Source of the DNA: Propioniciclava tarda
Lineage (GTDB): Bacteria > Actinomycetota > Actinomycetes > Propionibacteriales > Propionibacteriaceae
Reading direction: 5' to 3'
Length of the DNA: 64,000 nt
NCBI RefSeq assembly: GCF_900182665.1
Contig: NZ_FXTL01000009.1
Coordinates: 44,332 to 108,331, forward strand
The notes below the pieces were generated by a model. The model saw only the letters and a list, made by a program, of their open reading frames with translations, made no database searches and was not told the origin of the DNA. Each line of letters starts with the position of its first letter. Positions within the stretch are counted from its first letter, which is position 1. A program made the position numbers and the translations under genes. Below are positions 44,591 to 53,097 of this stretch, one piece after another.

Positions 44591-45864
44591 CCCCCGACTT
44601 CGATGTCGCGGTCGTCGGGGCCGGCATCGCGGGCAACGTCGTGGCTCGTCAGCTGGCGAATGCCGGACGCGAGGTCGTCCTGATCGAGCGGGGTGAAACC
44701 CCGGGGTCGAAGAACCTGTCCGGCGGCGTCCTGTTCGGGCGAGGGCTGGAGGAGGTGTTCGACGGGGCGCCCGTCGAGCGGCGGATCACGCGCCACGTCC
44801 TGCAGACGCTGAAGGCTGAGGCGTCCGTGGGGCTCGACTATGCGGACGCGCGACTGGGGTCCCCGGCGAACGCGGTCTCGGTGCTGCGCGCCAAGCTCGA
44901 TCCGTGGCTGGCGTCCCGCGCCGAGGAGGCCGGGGCGACGGTGCTGACCGGGGTCCGGGTCGACTCGGTGCTGCGCGACGAGGGGCGGGTGGTCGGCGTC
45001 CGGGCGGGCGAGGACGACCTCACCGCGCGCGTGGTCGTGGCCGCGGACGGGATCAACTCGTTCGTCGCCAAGGACGCGGGCCTGCGCGGACCGGATGATC
45101 CGGCGCACCTCGGGCTCGGGGTGAAGGCGGTGGTCGCCCTGCCGCGGACGGTCCTCGCCGACCGGTTCCGGCTCGCGGGCGACGAGGGGGCGTCCTATGC
45201 GGTCGTTGGGGACGCGACCCTCGGCGTCCCGGGCGGCGGCTTTCTCTACACCAACCTCGACTCGGTCTCGGTCGGGATCGTCGTCCGACTGGACGCCCTC
45301 GCCGCGAGTGGGCGCTCGTCCGCCGAGGTGTTCGAGCACTTCTGCGATCACCCCTTCGTGGGGGGGCTGCTGCAGGGCGGAGAGGTCGTCGAGTACGGCG
45401 CGCACCTGGTCGCCGAGGGCGGGCTGCGAGGGCTCGGTGGCCTCGTCGGAGACGGCATCGTGGCCGTCGGAGACGCCGCCGGCCTGACGATCAATACCGG
45501 GCTGACGATCCGGGGCATGGACCTCGCCGCCGCGTCCGGACTGGCCGCCGCGCGCGCGATCGAGGCGGCGCTGGCGGCGTCCGATGTGTCGAAGGCGTCC
45601 CTGGACGCCTATCGCCGCGACCTGATGTCCGGTGTCGTCGGGCGGGACCTGACGACCTACGCGCGGACGCCGGGCGTGCTCGCGAGGCCGCGGCTGTACG
45701 ACGACTACGGACGCCTCCTCGCCGACGCCCTGCGCGGTGCGTTCGCGCACGACGGGACGCCGAGGCGTCCGCTGCGATCGGTGGTCCGGGGAGCGCTGAA
45801 GGGATCGGGCGTGCGGGCAAAAGACCTGGTCGGCGACCTGTGGGCGGGGGTGCGCGGGCTGTGA
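44587..45864 (+). CDS. fixC: FixC flavoprotein (ETF:quinone oxidoreductase-like)
   Basis: The 425-residue FAD protein starts FDVAVVGAGIAGNVVARQLANAG (Rossmann motif), then 'VLIERGETPGSKNLSGGVLFGRGLEEVF', typical of FixC. 'VVVAADGINSFVAKDAGL' and 'VGDAAGLTINTGLTIRGMDLAAASGLAAARAI' complete the FAD site and the quinone-side amphipathic region. GTG 44587 overlaps the fixB stop (GTGA). FixC takes electrons from FixAB and passes them to the quinone/FixX branch. The end overlaps the fixX GTG. Confidence 0.94.
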   Translation: MTPDFDVAVVGAGIAGNVVARQLANAGREVVLIERGETPGSKNLSGGVLFGRGLEEVFDGAPVERRITRHVLQTLKAEASVGLDYADARLGSPANAVSVLRAKLDPWLASRAEEAGATVLTGVRVDSVLRDEGRVVGVRAGEDDLTARVVVAADGINSFVAKDAGLRGPDDPAHLGLGVKAVVALPRTVLADRFRLAGDEGASYAVVGDATLGVPGGGFLYTNLDSVSVGIVVRLDALAASGRSSAEVFEHFCDHPFVGGLLQGGEVVEYGAHLVAEGGLRGLGGLVGDGIVAVGDAAGLTINTGLTIRGMDLAAASGLAAARAIEAALAASDVSKASLDAYRRDLMSGVVGRDLTTYARTPGVLARPRLYDDYGRLLADALRGAFAHDGTPRRPLRSVVRGALKGSGVRAKDLVGDLWAGVRGL

Positions 45865-46130
45865 AGGGCGTCGAGCAGCGGCTGGCGACGAACCGTTTCG
45901 TCACGGATGTGGAGGCGCATCTCGAGGTGGATGCTGGCCTGGACCCCGCCCTGGGTCGGGTGTTGGTCGCCATCTGTCCGGCGCGGGTCTTCGTCCAGGA
46001 GGTCTCCGGACGGGTTACCGCCGACGCCGCCGCGTGCCTGGAGTGCGGCGCGTGCGCCGTGTTGGTGACGCAGGGATACCGCTGGCAGTACCCGCGCGGC
46101 GGCATGGGCATCGCCTACCGCGAAGGCTGA
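45861..46130 (+). CDS. fixX: FixX ferredoxin-like protein
   Basis: The 89-residue iron-sulfur protein starts VKGVEQRLATNRFVTD. The single Cys in AICPARVF and the CLECGAC motif (Cys-x2-Cys-x2-Cys) give four cysteines for one [4Fe-4S] cluster, as in FixX. 'GYRWQYPRGGMGIAYREG' is the family C-terminus. GTG 45861 overlaps fixC (GTGA). The strict overlaps across fixABCX support one stoichiometric operon of four subunits. Confidence 0.93.
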   Translation: MKGVEQRLATNRFVTDVEAHLEVDAGLDPALGRVLVAICPARVFVQEVSGRVTADAAACLECGACAVLVTQGYRWQYPRGGMGIAYREG

Positions 46131-46289
46131 TCCGGTCGTCGCGGGAGCCGCGCTAGGGCGCGCACAACGACGCGTCCCGTGCGTGTCTCGTCGCTGTGGC
46201 GACCGGGACCATGGACGCCGTCCCGAGCGTTCGAGCCCGACGCGAGGTGTGAAGCGTCGACTGGGTCAGTCCGGCGGCGCCACGACCTG

Positions 46290-46373
46290 CAACCCGATTT
46301 TGGTCCCGCTCACGACCGCGACGACGCCTGATTGCGTGCGATTGCCTCGTTGAGAGTGACGAAAACCGGGTCG
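46290..46373. repeat. 82-84 bp palindromic repeat, copy 7
   Basis: CAACCCGATTTTGGTCCCGC..TCAC and GTTGAGAGTGACGAAAACCG..GGTCG, 84 bp. Confidence 0.87.
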
Positions 46374-46500
46374 GTGTCTACGTCGAGCGCTGGCGGATCA
46401 CCCACCGTGGTGGGAGATCACTAGGGAGGTGGGAGCATCGCCGGCAGGGGCCGGTCGGATACGGGCGGCCGCAGCTCGCGGGTCTGGCGCCAACTCCAGA

Positions 46501-46584
46501 CAAACCCGTTTTTGGTCACTCTCAGTGGGGTCTACGCGCGATCGCAGCCTGATCTCAGCGTTGAGAGTGACCAAAATCAGGTTG
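46501..46584. repeat. 82-84 bp palindromic repeat, copy 8
   Basis: CAAACCCGTTTTTGGTCACT..CTCAG and GTTGAGAGTGACCAAAATCA..GGTTG, 84 bp. Confidence 0.87.
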
Positions 46585-46636
46585 GGTGGGCGCACGGCCG
46601 GCCGGTCGATCGATGAGTGGCCCTAGGGGGCGAGCG

Positions 46637-47308
46637 TCAGCGAGCGAACGTTGCGACGCAGATCGCGGCGTAGTGGGCGGCCGCCGCGGCGATGGTGCAC
46701 GCGTGGAAGATCTCGTGATAGCCGAACACCGCGGGCGCCGGGTTCGGACGCTTCCGCCCGTAGACCAGCGCGCCGTAGCTGTAGATCAGCCCGCCAGCGA
46801 CGATCAGCGCCACGACGAGGGGGCCGCCGGCGGTCCAGAACTGGACCAGCCAGAACATCGCCACCCACCCCATCACCACGTACAGGGCCGTGTAGAGCCA
46901 CCGCGGCGCCCCGAGCCAGAACACCCGAAACGCGACGCCGGCGAGGGCGATCCCCCAGATCAGCGCCAGCAGGACGGCCCGCGACGTTCCGCTGAGCAGT
47001 TGCACCGCGATGGGCGTGTAGGTGCCCGCAATGAACACGAAGATGTTGGCGTGGTCGACGCGCCGCAGCACCGCGCGGACCCGGTCGCTCCAGGTTCCCC
47101 GGTGGTACACCGCGCTGTTGCCGAACAGGGCGAGCGACGCCAGCAGGTAGACCGCGGCGGCGGCGCGTCCACCGACCGTCGGCGTCAGGATCAGCAGCGC
47201 CAGCCCGCCCACCAGGGCCAGCGGCGTCATGCCCGTGTGCAGCCAACCGCGCCACGTAGGCTTTGGCTCGACGGCGGACACGACAGGCTCCTTCAACTCG
47301 GTCTTCAC
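46637..47308 (-). CDS. Hemolysin III / PAQR family membrane protein
   Basis: The 223-residue protein has seven membrane helices of the Hly-III/PAQR family: 'GNSAVYHRGTWSDRVRAVLRRVDHANIFVFIAGTYTPIAVQLL' with the conserved S..YH..., D-H and GTYTP motifs, and 'VFGYHEIFHACTIAAAAAHYAAICV' with the second metal-binding HEIFH. Relatives may be zinc-dependent hydrolases (ceramidase-like) of membrane lipids; the name hemolysin is historic. GTG 47308 lies 3 bp from an 18-bp palindrome that is a likely operator. The gene is convergent with fixX. Confidence 0.9.
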   Translation of the reverse strand: MKTELKEPVVSAVEPKPTWRGWLHTGMTPLALVGGLALLILTPTVGGRAAAAVYLLASLALFGNSAVYHRGTWSDRVRAVLRRVDHANIFVFIAGTYTPIAVQLLSGTSRAVLLALIWGIALAGVAFRVFWLGAPRWLYTALYVVMGWVAMFWLVQFWTAGGPLVVALIVAGGLIYSYGALVYGRKRPNPAPAVFGYHEIFHACTIAAAAAHYAAICVATFAR

Positions 47309-47311
47309 GTT

Positions 47312-47329
47312 ACCTACGGTACCGTAGGT
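47312..47329. promoter_or_regulatory. Perfect 18-bp palindromic operator before hlyIII-like gene
   Basis: ACCTACGGTACCGTAGGT is a perfect dyad 3 bp before the GTG start, overlapping where the promoter/leader must be. The layout is typical of TetR-family operators. No regulator gene is adjacent, so the repressor is likely encoded elsewhere. Confidence 0.7.
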
Positions 47330-47488
47330 TTCTCGATCGGCACGTCCGACGCTGCTCAGCGATCTTCCATGATCGGACGCCGTCGGCGCCAGAGCCGCGT
47401 GATCGCAGACGGAGATCCGACTGGATCGATCGAAACGGTGCGGCCCGTGCTCCGCCGCGCGCCATCGTCACGGACCTACGATGCACCC

Positions 47489-48526
47489 ATGAGCACGCCG
47501 CCGTACCAGCCGCCGGACTCTGCCGCGCCCAGCAAGCCGGACGCCTCGGGCGGCGACGCCCCGACCACCTCCGAGCCGGCCGCTGCGCCAGCCTCCGGCG
47601 TCCCCAGCTATGGGCCACCGTCGCACGCGGGGGCGTCTGGGTCGACGGTGCCGTCGTACGGACCTCCCGTCCCCGGCAGCCCAGCGGACTCCCCGACGTC
47701 CAAGGGCTACGCACCCCCGGCCGCCGAGCCGCCAGTTCAGCAGGCCGTCGCTCCTGGTTACACCCCGCCGAGCGTCGGAGAGGCGCAGTCCACGCCCACG
47801 CATCCCACCGCCGGCTACACGCCGCCGAGCGTCGGCGGCGGGGCGCACTCGACGCCCGCCCAGCCGGTTACCGGTTACACCCCACCCAGCATGGGCGGCC
47901 ACGCGCCAGCTCCTGCACAGGGCTACCAGCCGCCCGCCCAGGGCGGGGTCCCGTCCGCCCCGCCCGCCACAACTTCGCCGCAGGCCCCCATAGCCTTCCC
48001 GCCGCTATCCCACTCCGAGAACACCCAGCCTCCCGTCGCCGAGCCGCCGACGCCGGACGGACCCTCCACCGCTCGTCCCGGCATGAACCCGCTGGTCCTG
48101 ATCGGCGCCGCACTGCTCGTCCTCGTGATCGTCGGCTTCGCGATCGCGTGGCTGTTGGGCGCCTTCTCGCCCAAGATGTCGCACCTGCCCGCCCGGGTCG
48201 GCAGCTACGCCCTGGACTCCTCCACGCAGAAGTCGTCCGCCACGATCTACGACAGCGGCACCTACCGCGCCGGATCGGGTGACCTGTACACGGCGTCCAT
48301 CGTGAAGGACGCCCCCGACCCCGCGGCCGCCTTCAACAAGGCCGCCGCGGACACCCGCCTCCAGCAGGGCGACGTCTACTGTGTCGGGGTCAGCAAGACG
48401 GGCAAGGGCGCGACGTGCACGATCCTGCTACCCACGGGATCGGCCGTGAAAGTCGAGGCCAGCACCCGCCACACCGCCCAGGAAACGGCCCAGTTCACCC
48501 AGGATCTGCGCGACGGCATCAAGTAG
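47489..48526 (+). CDS. Pro-rich single-pass membrane protein with extracytoplasmic domain
   Basis: The 345-residue protein has a ~195-residue Pro/Ala/Ser-rich cytoplasmic N-terminus containing near repeats of GYTPPSVGG..STPxxP (residues ~95-150), one membrane helix NPLVLIGAALLVLVIVGFAIAWLLGA, and a ~130-residue external domain (GSYALDSSTQKSSATIYDSGTYRAGSGDLYTASIVKD...VEASTRHTAQETAQFTQDL) with a Cys pair (VYCVGV..ATCTIL). The layout recalls other actinobacterial proline-rich anchored proteins, function unknown. ATG 47489 is 6 nt after TACGAT, so it is probably leaderless. Confidence 0.78.
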   Translation: MSTPPYQPPDSAAPSKPDASGGDAPTTSEPAAAPASGVPSYGPPSHAGASGSTVPSYGPPVPGSPADSPTSKGYAPPAAEPPVQQAVAPGYTPPSVGEAQSTPTHPTAGYTPPSVGGGAHSTPAQPVTGYTPPSMGGHAPAPAQGYQPPAQGGVPSAPPATTSPQAPIAFPPLSHSENTQPPVAEPPTPDGPSTARPGMNPLVLIGAALLVLVIVGFAIAWLLGAFSPKMSHLPARVGSYALDSSTQKSSATIYDSGTYRAGSGDLYTASIVKDAPDPAAAFNKAAADTRLQQGDVYCVGVSKTGKGATCTILLPTGSAVKVEASTRHTAQETAQFTQDLRDGIK

Positions 48527-48626
48527 CGGGCGTCCGATTGCGCCGCCGGACGCGCGGTGCGAGAGTGGTTCGACCGCACCCGGACGGCCTCTGACCAGCG
48601 TCGCGTCCGGCTGCAAGGAAGGCCGC

Positions 48627-49622
48627 ATGGGATCCGCATCCGACTCCGCTCGCCCCGGCACGGGCGAATTCCATCCGCTGTTCGCGGAGCGGCTGCACCT
48701 CCTCGACGGCCTCGCCGCCCCCTCCCTCGTCGCCCTCCCGGACACCCCCGGCCAGGCCGCCCGCCGGGCCGCCTTCGACGCCCCCTTCGACGCCCTCGAG
48801 CTCCCCGACGTTCGTGTTGAGGACGCCGTCGCGCCCGGCCCGCATGGTCCGGTTTCGCTGCGGATCTACCGTCCAATGTCGGACGCCGACGCGCGGCCCG
48901 GCCTGGTGTGGATTCACGGCGGGGCCTTCGTTTTCGGCGACCTGGACATGCCCGAGGCCGACCAGACGGCTCGGCTCGTGGCCGCAGCGGCGGACGCCGT
49001 GGTCGTCTCGGTGGACTACCGGCTGGCGCTCGGCGGCGTCCACTTCCCCATCCCGCACGACGACTGCTGGGTGGCCTGGCAGTGGACTCGCGCGCAGGCG
49101 TCCGACCTGGGGATCGATCCCGAGCGGCTGGCCGTCGGCGGCGGCAGCGCGGGCGGCAACCTGGCGGCGTCCGTCGCCCTGCGCGGACGCGACGAAGGTC
49201 AGCCGGCGTGGCAGGCGCTGCTCGTCTACCCGGCGCTGCACGCGGCGGGCGAGGGGTTCTCTGATGAATTGCGTGACTGTCTCGTCCGGACGCCACCCGC
49301 CCTGCTCTTCGGGACCGATGACAGTTTCTCGGTGAACTACCTGGGGGGTCCGGTGCAGATGGCTACGCCCTACGCTTTCCCGGGCGTCGCGACGGACCTG
49401 GCCGGGTTCCCGTCGACCTTCATCGAGAACGCCGAGTTCGACTCGCTACGCGCGTCCGGTGAGGAGTTTGCCCGGCAGCTGGCCGCCGACGGGGTGGACG
49501 TCGAACTGGTCACGATGTGCGGCGTCCCGCACGGGCACCTGAACCGTGCCGGCCTGCCCATGGCGGCCGAGACGTGCGCACGGTTGGCGGCGCGGCTGCG
49601 GCGCTTAACGCTGTCGTCGTAG
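48627..49622 (+). CDS. Alpha/beta hydrolase fold-3 (HSL/GDXG family) esterase-like
   Basis: The 331-residue hydrolase has the HGG oxyanion motif in LVWIHGGAFVFGDLDMPEADQTARLVA, the nucleophile elbow VGGGSAGGNLAASVALRG (GxSAG), and a late VVPHGHLNR-type His region ('TMCGVPHGHLNRAGLP'), with the acid in 'STFIENAEFDSLRASGEEFA'. Such esterases cleave short acyl esters. The start ATG 48627 has GGAAGG upstream. It stands alone; the substrate is unknown. Confidence 0.88.
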   Translation: MGSASDSARPGTGEFHPLFAERLHLLDGLAAPSLVALPDTPGQAARRAAFDAPFDALELPDVRVEDAVAPGPHGPVSLRIYRPMSDADARPGLVWIHGGAFVFGDLDMPEADQTARLVAAAADAVVVSVDYRLALGGVHFPIPHDDCWVAWQWTRAQASDLGIDPERLAVGGGSAGGNLAASVALRGRDEGQPAWQALLVYPALHAAGEGFSDELRDCLVRTPPALLFGTDDSFSVNYLGGPVQMATPYAFPGVATDLAGFPSTFIENAEFDSLRASGEEFARQLAADGVDVELVTMCGVPHGHLNRAGLPMAAETCARLAARLRRLTLSS

Positions 49623-49925
49623 AGCGGCGGGCACGCGGGTGACGCCGGTGTGGACCGGGTCGCGTCGACGTTGATTCGAGCCGCGGTCCGTCGGTCGATG
49701 TCCGCTTGAGCCCGCGTGAGCGTCGCCGGCGGCGGACGAGGCGACGACCCCCGCGGTCGTGGCGCCGGTGGCCCCCGCGGCACCTGCCGCCCGACCAGCC
49801 CCGGCCCCCGCGGACGCGGGCATGCCCACGCGTGGGCATCCGCGCCGTACTCGCCGAATCACGTCCGCCGGATCACGTCCGCCGCCGCTCGTCGGTGCCA
49901 CTCCGCGCTGACTGGAGCGAGGTGA
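49623..49925. other. Gene-free region with palindrome
   Basis: 303 bp between convergent genes. An 18-bp perfect palindrome ATGCCCACGCGTGGGCAT lies at 49822-49839, and TCACGTCCGCCG is repeated directly at about 49859-49885. The Ala/Gly-rich frames crossing it have no start or family support. It may be a decayed gene. Confidence 0.5.
49822..49839. other. 18-bp perfect palindrome
   Basis: ATGCCCACGCGTGGGCAT is fully self-complementary and about 87 bp downstream of the convergent permease stop. It could be a binding site or a short bidirectional terminator. Confidence 0.4.
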
Positions 49926-51170
49926 TCAGCGGCGACGCGAGACGTACGCCACGGCGAGCGTCGCGACGATGACCGTGGGCACCAGGTGCCAGCCGCCGAG
50001 GAGGGTGAGCACGGCCGTTCCGGCGACCGAGAGCAGCGCGCCGAACCACACCGTCGTGCCGCGTGGCAGGAGCTTGACGGCCGCGGCGGTCGCCACCACG
50101 TAGACCAGGCTGAACGCGGCCGTGACGAAGAGCACGCCCGTCTCGATCGGGAGGCCGACGATGGTCAGGATGGCGACCACCAGCAACGAGAGCGCCGTCA
50201 CGACCGCCAGGGAGTTCCGGGGCTCGCCGCCGTGGGTGCGTCCGAACCAGGACGGCAGCGCGCCGTCGCGTCCGAGGGCGGCGCCGAGCCGGGCCACCGA
50301 GGCCATGTAGGCGTTCATCGCGCCAAAGGACAGCAGGACCGCGATCAGGGCCGTCAACGGGCGCGCCGCCGGGCCGAAGCCGAGCTCGAGCAGGTCTGAG
50401 AGGGGGGCGGCCGAGGGATGCGTCCCGAGGACTGCGACCACCGCGAACGACACCCCGAGGTAGAGCACGCCGATGATGGCCAGCGCGATCGCGGTCACGC
50501 GGGGGATCTGCCGACGCGGGTCTGAATACTCGGCGGAGAGGGAGGCGACCGCCTCCCAGCCCGCGAACGCCCAGACGAGCAACGAGGCCGCCGTACCGAC
50601 CGCGGCCCAGCCGTGCGTCACGAACGGCGTCAGGTTGGCGAGTCGCGCGTGGGGGAGCGACACCGCCGTGGCTAGGGCGAGCAGTGCGGCCAGCCCACCG
50701 GCGATCAGGAGCTGGAGGCGTCCAGAGACTTTGATCCCGAACCAGTTCATCGTGACGACGGCCCCGATCAGGACCACCACGACGACCGTCTGGGTGACGC
50801 GTCCGCCGCCGAGGAGGTCGGCGACGTAGGCGCCCGCGAAGCCGGCGGCCGGGGGCGCGCCGATCGGCACGCCGAAGTAGAAGAGCCAGCCCACGACCGC
50901 GGACGCCTTCGGCCCGAAAGCGAGGCGGGCGTAGGTGGCGACGCCGCCGCCGTCCGGGTGGCGCGCGCCGAGCCCGGCGAACGTCGCCGCGAGCGGGATG
51001 GACAAGACGACGAGCGCGAGCCAGGCCAGGAGCGAGGCGGGTCCGGCGATCTGGGCGGCGAGGGCTGGGAGCGACAGGACCCCGGTCCCCAGCACGGCAC
51101 CCACGGTCATCGCCGTGCCCTGCGCGAGTCCGAGCCCGGCGCCGGGGCGGGCTGGGCTCGTGTCGGTCAC
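49926..51170 (-). CDS. APC family amino-acid permease/exporter (YjeH-like)
   Basis: The 414-residue APC transporter has about 12 helices. The N-terminal GLGLAQGTAMTVGAVLGTGVLSLPALAAQIAGPASLLAWL contains the unwound helix-1 GxG motif, 'ARHPDGGGVATYARLAFG' and 'ATFAGLGARHP' follow, and 'VWAFAGWEAVASLSAEYSDPRRQIPRVTAIAL' is a helix 6 signature. It resembles YjeH-type methionine/branched-chain amino-acid exporters, which is suggested by length only. GTG 51170 is preferred; the long upstream extension of the frame (to 51767) reads through the mnmA fragment and degenerate DNA. Confidence 0.88.
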   Translation of the reverse strand: MTDTSPARPGAGLGLAQGTAMTVGAVLGTGVLSLPALAAQIAGPASLLAWLALVVLSIPLAATFAGLGARHPDGGGVATYARLAFGPKASAVVGWLFYFGVPIGAPPAAGFAGAYVADLLGGGRVTQTVVVVVLIGAVVTMNWFGIKVSGRLQLLIAGGLAALLALATAVSLPHARLANLTPFVTHGWAAVGTAASLLVWAFAGWEAVASLSAEYSDPRRQIPRVTAIALAIIGVLYLGVSFAVVAVLGTHPSAAPLSDLLELGFGPAARPLTALIAVLLSFGAMNAYMASVARLGAALGRDGALPSWFGRTHGGEPRNSLAVVTALSLLVVAILTIVGLPIETGVLFVTAAFSLVYVVATAAAVKLLPRGTTVWFGALLSVAGTAVLTLLGGWHLVPTVIVATLAVAYVSRRR

Positions 51171-51294
51171 CGCGTCACGGTAGCGGTGTGGCGCAGTGGG
51201 CTCGTGACGTCCCCACGATGCGGGCTCGCACGCCTCGCGCGTGCCGGCGCGGCCTCGCGCGGTGGCCTGACGTTCCGTCGAGCCACTCGTCATG

Positions 51295-51375
51295 GGCCAA
51301 CGTCGCGGCCCCCAGTTCGGCAGTCCCGCGGCCGACGGAGGCCCCCGCCACGTGCTGAGCATCTCGGTCGCCGAC
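51295..51375 (+). pseudogene. Duplicated fragment of mnmA
   Basis: 81 bp match mnmA 41882-41962 with six mismatches by my comparison. It translates as GQRRGPQFGSPAADGGPRHV then LSISVAD, versus [20 protein letters not shown] then LSISVAD. The match begins and ends abruptly, so this is a partial gene copy, not a second mnmA. Confidence 0.8.
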
Positions 51376-51559
51376 CCCCGCGAGATGTCGGGCTCGTGGC
51401 CACTCCGCTTCACCGTCGCTGGTGCGGTGAAAGGCGTCCCCACAACGCGGGCCTCACGGGAGGCGCTCCGGGCGCTGTACGGCGACGTGGGCTGGCAACG
51501 CGGCTTCGCGGGCAGAAGCCGTCGATCGCGTAATTGCGAGAGCCCCCGCCCCCGTGGCT

Positions 51560-51690
51560 GACCTTCTCCAACAATCCCGCGGCACGGGCGCCCGAGAGGA
51601 GTCCGCTGACGGCGTCCCCGAAGACGGACCTTCTCCGATCGTTCCCGCGTCACGGTCGCCGGAGCGGAGTCCGCTGACGGCGTCCCCGAA
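51560..51690 (+). repeat. Two ~64-bp direct repeats
   Basis: Unit 1 (51560-51622) and unit 2 (51627-51690) both start GACCTTCTCC and end TCCGCTGACGGCGTCCCCGA(A), diverging mainly in the middle. Confidence 0.65.
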
Positions 51691-51833
51691 TGTCGCCTGC
51701 CATGAGCATGGGACCGGGGTAGCGGGTTTTCTGCCAGGTTCATGGGACCACTTGGATTGCCAGTCATGGGACCACCCGGCGTGTATCGCCCCGGGTCTGA
51801 TGGAGGCTCTCATCACACGGGAGGATGGGAGTC

Positions 51834-52154
51834 ATGGCAGCACCGAGGAAGTACTCGGAGGAGTTGAAGGACCGGGCGACCCGGATGGCGGTCGAGGCGC
51901 GTCGGGATCCGGCGTCGCGGGCGGGGGCGATCTCTCGGATCGGCAAACAGCTGGGGATTCATCCCGAGGCGTTGCGGAACTGGGTCCGCCAGGCCGAGGT
52001 CGATGGTGGGGTCCGCCAAGGTGTGTCCAGCGACGACGGGGCGAGGATCGCCGCGTTGGAACGAGAGAACCGTGAACTGCGACGGGCGAACACGATCTTG
52101 CGGCAAGCGAGCGCGTATTTCGCACAGGCGGAGCTCGACCGCCTACAACGGTGA
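51834..52154 (+). CDS. IS3-family transposase OrfA
   Basis: The 106-residue OrfA has an N-terminal helix-turn-helix (RKYSEELKDRATRMAVEA, 'ISRIGKQLGIHPEALRNWVRQAEVD') and a C-terminal leucine-zipper-like segment (RIAALERENRELRRANTILRQASAYF). It binds the inverted repeats. The stop overlaps the GTG of orfB by 4 bp. ATG 51834 is used; GTG 51825 is alternative. No AAAAAAG-type slippery run is seen in the overlap, so separate translation or another frameshift signal is likely. Confidence 0.92.
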   Translation: MAAPRKYSEELKDRATRMAVEARRDPASRAGAISRIGKQLGIHPEALRNWVRQAEVDGGVRQGVSSDDGARIAALERENRELRRANTILRQASAYFAQAELDRLQR

Positions 52155-53080
52155 TCGTCGGCTTCATCGACGAGTACCGTAGCCAGCACGGGGTCGAGCC
52201 GATCTGTCGGGTCCTCAGTGGCCATGGCATCAAGATCGCCCCGAGCACCTACTACGCGTTCAAGACACGGCCTGCGTCGGCCCGCGCTCGTTCCGATGCT
52301 GGCCTGGTCCGGGTCATCGCGAGCGTGCACCAGGCGAACTACGGCGTGTACGGAGCCAGGAGGGTCTGGCACGAACTCCACCGCCAGGGGCACACCGACG
52401 TGGCGCGCTGCACCGTGGAACGGTTGATGCGGGCCAACGGGCTGCGTGGGATCAGCAAGGCCAAGACGCCGCGGACCACGATCCCGGCCAGCTCGCCGAT
52501 GCCGACTGACAAGGTGCAACGTCAGTTCACAGCGGAGGCTCCGGATCGGCTGTGGGTGGCCGACATCACCTACATTCGCACGTTCGACGGCTGTGCGGCG
52601 TTCATCCTGGATATGTGCTCACGGATGATCGTGGGCTGGCAGCTCTCGACCAGCCTGCACACCCGGCTCGCGTTCGACGCCCTCGACATGGCGCTGTGGC
52701 GCCGGGCTCGGGAACAACGAGACTTGTCTGCCTTGATACATCACTCCGACAAGGGAGTTCAGTATCGAGCGATCCGCTACACCCAGCGGCTCGCTGACGC
52801 CGGCGTGGTCGCCTCGGTCGGCTCGACCGGGGACAGCTACGACAACGCCGCCGCCGAAGCGTTCAACTCGCTATTCAAAGCCGAACTCATCCGCAACCGT
52901 GGCCCCTGGCACGGCCACAGCGACCTCGAATTCGCCGTCACCGAGTACATCGACTGGTACAACCACCGACGCCTCCACAGCGAGATCGGCTACCAGCCAC
53001 CCGCCGAATACGAGGCAACGTTCTACGATCAACCACAGACCAGCTCAACCGAGTTCGTCACAACAACCGGGAGCCTCTAA
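52151..53080 (+). CDS. IS3-family transposase OrfB (DDE integrase)
   Basis: The 309-residue OrfB has an HTH_21 region ('GVYGARRVWHELHRQGHTDVARCTVERLMRANGLRG') and the rve DDE core: first Asp in RLWVADITYIRTFDG, second in ALIHHSDKGVQYRA, Glu in DNAAAEAFNSLFKAELI, and the final YIDWYNHRRLHSEIGYQPPAEYE motif. All catalytic residues are intact, so the element may be active. GTG 52151 overlaps orfA. Confidence 0.94.
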   Translation: MIVGFIDEYRSQHGVEPICRVLSGHGIKIAPSTYYAFKTRPASARARSDAGLVRVIASVHQANYGVYGARRVWHELHRQGHTDVARCTVERLMRANGLRGISKAKTPRTTIPASSPMPTDKVQRQFTAEAPDRLWVADITYIRTFDGCAAFILDMCSRMIVGWQLSTSLHTRLAFDALDMALWRRAREQRDLSALIHHSDKGVQYRAIRYTQRLADAGVVASVGSTGDSYDNAAAEAFNSLFKAELIRNRGPWHGHSDLEFAVTEYIDWYNHRRLHSEIGYQPPAEYEATFYDQPQTSSTEFVTTTGSL

Positions 53081-53097
53081 GAAACCCGGGGCGATAC

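Larger units (their letters stand above)
46131..46636. other. Gene-free region with two palindromic repeats
   Basis: 506 bp between convergent fixX and hlyIII-like genes contain repeat copies 7 and 8 and a small palindrome CCCACCGTGGTGGG (46399-46412). No convincing gene was seen; the frame from 46429 and the minus frame at 46398-46595 are built mainly from repeat copy 8. Confidence 0.7.
51171..51781. other. Decayed/duplicated sequence before the IS element
   Basis: 611 bp without a credible gene. It holds the duplicated mnmA fragment (51295-51375), a pair of ~64-bp direct repeats (51560-51690), and three CATGGGACC words (51702, 51731, 51765) of a kind seen at ends of insertion sequences. 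It appears to be an insertion hot spot. Confidence 0.6.

Noticed and set aside
43645..45864. Single 739-codon frame joining fixB and fixC
   Set aside because: Only the part from GTG 44587 is FixC; the upstream part is out of frame with FixB and is Arg/Gly shadow sequence.
49605..49901. Ala/Gly-rich 98-codon frame in the 303-bp gap
   Set aside because: There is no ribosome site or family, and competing frames of similar length exist on both strands.
51171..51767. N-terminal extension of the APC permease
   Set aside because: The frame runs through the mnmA fragment and direct repeats; the transporter motif starts right after GTG 51170.
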